NCBI GenBank assembly: GCA_902594485.1
Contig: CACJMJ010000010.1
Location: 1-33,205, forward strand
Direction: 5' to 3'
Length of the DNA: 33,205 nt
From: an uncultured Bacteroidota bacterium
Lineage (GTDB): Bacteria; Bacteroidota; Bacteroidia; Flavobacteriales; Flavobacteriaceae
This document shows, piece by piece, positions 32,403-33,205 of this stretch; the first letter of the stretch is position 1; each line of letters opens with the position of its first letter. The position numbers and the translations under genes are program-made. The notes beneath the pieces were generated by a model, which worked only from the letters and a program-made list of their open reading frames with translations, ran no database searches and was not told the origin of the DNA.

Positions 32403-33114
32403 AAGTAACATCATAATAACTGGAGAAGACTTTGACTTCGGCTTTAATGAGTTAAAAGCTATGGAAGTTGATATTTTTCATTATCCAATGATTTACACAT
32501 TAGGAATAGATATTAATATCCAGCCTAATATTTATAATTACATAATATTTACCTCAAAAAATGGTGTAAAATATTTCTTAAAAAATGTATCTACTTCTAT
32601 AAATAGAGATATAAAATTTATATGTATTGGCAAAAAAACTGCAGAGGCATTAAAGAGGAATAACCATAACCCAGATATAGTAGTAAGGCGAAATTATTCA
32701 AAGTTTATGTGTGATGAAATTAAAAATATGGGGATAAGCAAAAACAAGAAATTATTACTTATACAAGGTAATCTTGCAAAAAAAGAACTTTTTGAATGCC
32801 TATCTGAATCCTTGGATGTTGACCATAAAATAGTTTACACTACTAATCCCGTTGAAGAAAAGATTGATGATTTAAATAAAAAAATTGAAAATGAGAATTC
32901 CTATGTTGTTTTTACAAGTCCCTCAACATTTAACTCATTCATCAACAAGTATAATCTTAAAAAAAATATTATAAGTATTGGCAATACAACAACAGATCAT
33001 ATAAGAGACAAAGGCTTTGAGCCTTTAATGACTGCAAAAATGCAATCATATGAGGGTATAAGTAATTCAATTATTGAGTATTTAAATAAAAAAATAAATC
33101 ATGAACTATCCTAA
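32395..33114 (+). CDS. hemD: Uroporphyrinogen-III synthase
   Basis: A 239-residue protein of low sequence conservation, identified by its two-domain pattern and position. NIIITGEDFD opens the first domain; NYIIFTSKNGVKYFL (48-62) and NSYVVFTSPSTFNSF (near 168) are the conserved 'FTS' elements of the family; FICIGKKTAEAL and IISIGNTTTDHI are the paired IG-K/N-T-A motifs. It cyclises hydroxymethylbilane with D-ring inversion. The start is TTG at 32395 inside the hemC end; the first in-frame ATG (32461) would remove strand beta-1. The end overlaps hemB by 14 bp. Confidence 0.93.
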   Translation: MNKSNIIITGEDFDFGFNELKAMEVDIFHYPMIYTLGIDINIQPNIYNYIIFTSKNGVKYFLKNVSTSINRDIKFICIGKKTAEALKRNNHNPDIVVRRNYSKFMCDEIKNMGISKNKKLLLIQGNLAKKELFECLSESLDVDHKIVYTTNPVEEKIDDLNKKIENENSYVVFTSPSTFNSFINKYNLKKNIISIGNTTTDHIRDKGFEPLMTAKMQSYEGISNSIIEYLNKKINHELS

Positions 33115-33205
33115 TTCTAGATTAAGAAGACTCAGATATAATCCTAATATTAGAAACCTAGTAGAGGACATTAATTTAAAGACCTCTGATTTAATATATC
33201 CAATT
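33101..33205 (+). CDS. hemB: Delta-aminolevulinic acid dehydratase, N-terminal part (runs off right edge)
   Basis: The first 35 codons only: MNYPNSRLRRLRYNPNIRNL followed by VEDINLKTSDLIYPI. RxRRLR-x-N/T-P and the DLIYP element are the conserved opening of porphobilinogen synthase, and the position after hemACD confirms it. The metal-binding and Schiff-base lysine regions are outside the window, so the zinc/magnesium type cannot be judged. The start codon lies within hemD (14-bp overlap). Confidence 0.92.
   Translation, partial: MNYPNSRLRRLRYNPNIRNLVEDINLKTSDLIYPI

Overview
The window is AT-rich chromosomal DNA that I assign to a marine-type member of the Flavobacteriia (Bacteroidota). The reasons are the flavobacterial form of NusA and IF-2, a long GT117/DUF2723 membrane protein, secreted BNR-repeat and TonB receptor proteins, DUF4856/imelysin lipoproteins, a eukaryote-like class Ia ribonucleotide reductase small subunit, absence of clear Shine-Dalgarno sites, and promoters fitting the Bacteroidota -7 motif TAnnTTTG. 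There are no insertion sequences, phage genes or CRISPR arrays. The content is ordinary core genome except for one accessory-looking iron locus.

Layout. 1-1774 (minus strand): start of infB, nusA and tRNA-Gln(UUG), with an intrinsic terminator squeezed between the tRNA and nusA. 1830-3077 (minus): integral-membrane fatty acid hydroxylase resembling alkylglycerol monooxygenase. 3164-10074 (plus): secreted Asp-box beta-propeller protein, GT117-like membrane glycosyltransferase and a small unknown protein. 10083-12601: CXXC-less thioredoxin-fold protein, small secreted beta-rich protein and PiT phosphate transporter. 12855-17242: deoxynucleotide block (nrdA, nrdB, dCMP deaminase, all minus) with a small membrane protein. 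17331-19190: bacilliredoxin and an orphan NtrY-like histidine kinase, convergent. 19344-19466: a previously untracked 40-residue Cys/His-rich mini-protein.

19571-30057 is the most interesting part. An Fbp/Fut-type ferric ABC transporter (fbpA-fbpB-fbpC, minus) is divergent from a plus-strand operon of DUF4856 lipoprotein, imelysin lipoprotein, full-length vitamin-K-dependent gamma-carboxylase-like HTTM protein, FecA-like TonB receptor and DCC/DUF393 thiol oxidoreductase. The 166-bp divergent region carries three 19-bp palindromes of the form ATTTAGA-N5-TCTAAAT, centred exactly 45 bp apart. A near-perfect further copy precedes hemA, and a degenerate copy precedes the Cys/His mini-protein.

30209-33205 (plus) is the tetrapyrrole operon hemA-hemC-hemD-hemB (last gene partial), every junction overlapping. 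Read together, 19.3-33.2 kb looks like an iron-responsive regulon: outer-membrane capture (TonB receptor), periplasmic or surface lipoproteins (imelysins), inner-membrane import (FbpABC), and use of the iron in heme synthesis. The carboxylase-like HTTM and thiol oxidoreductase inside it have no assigned role in iron uptake that I know of.
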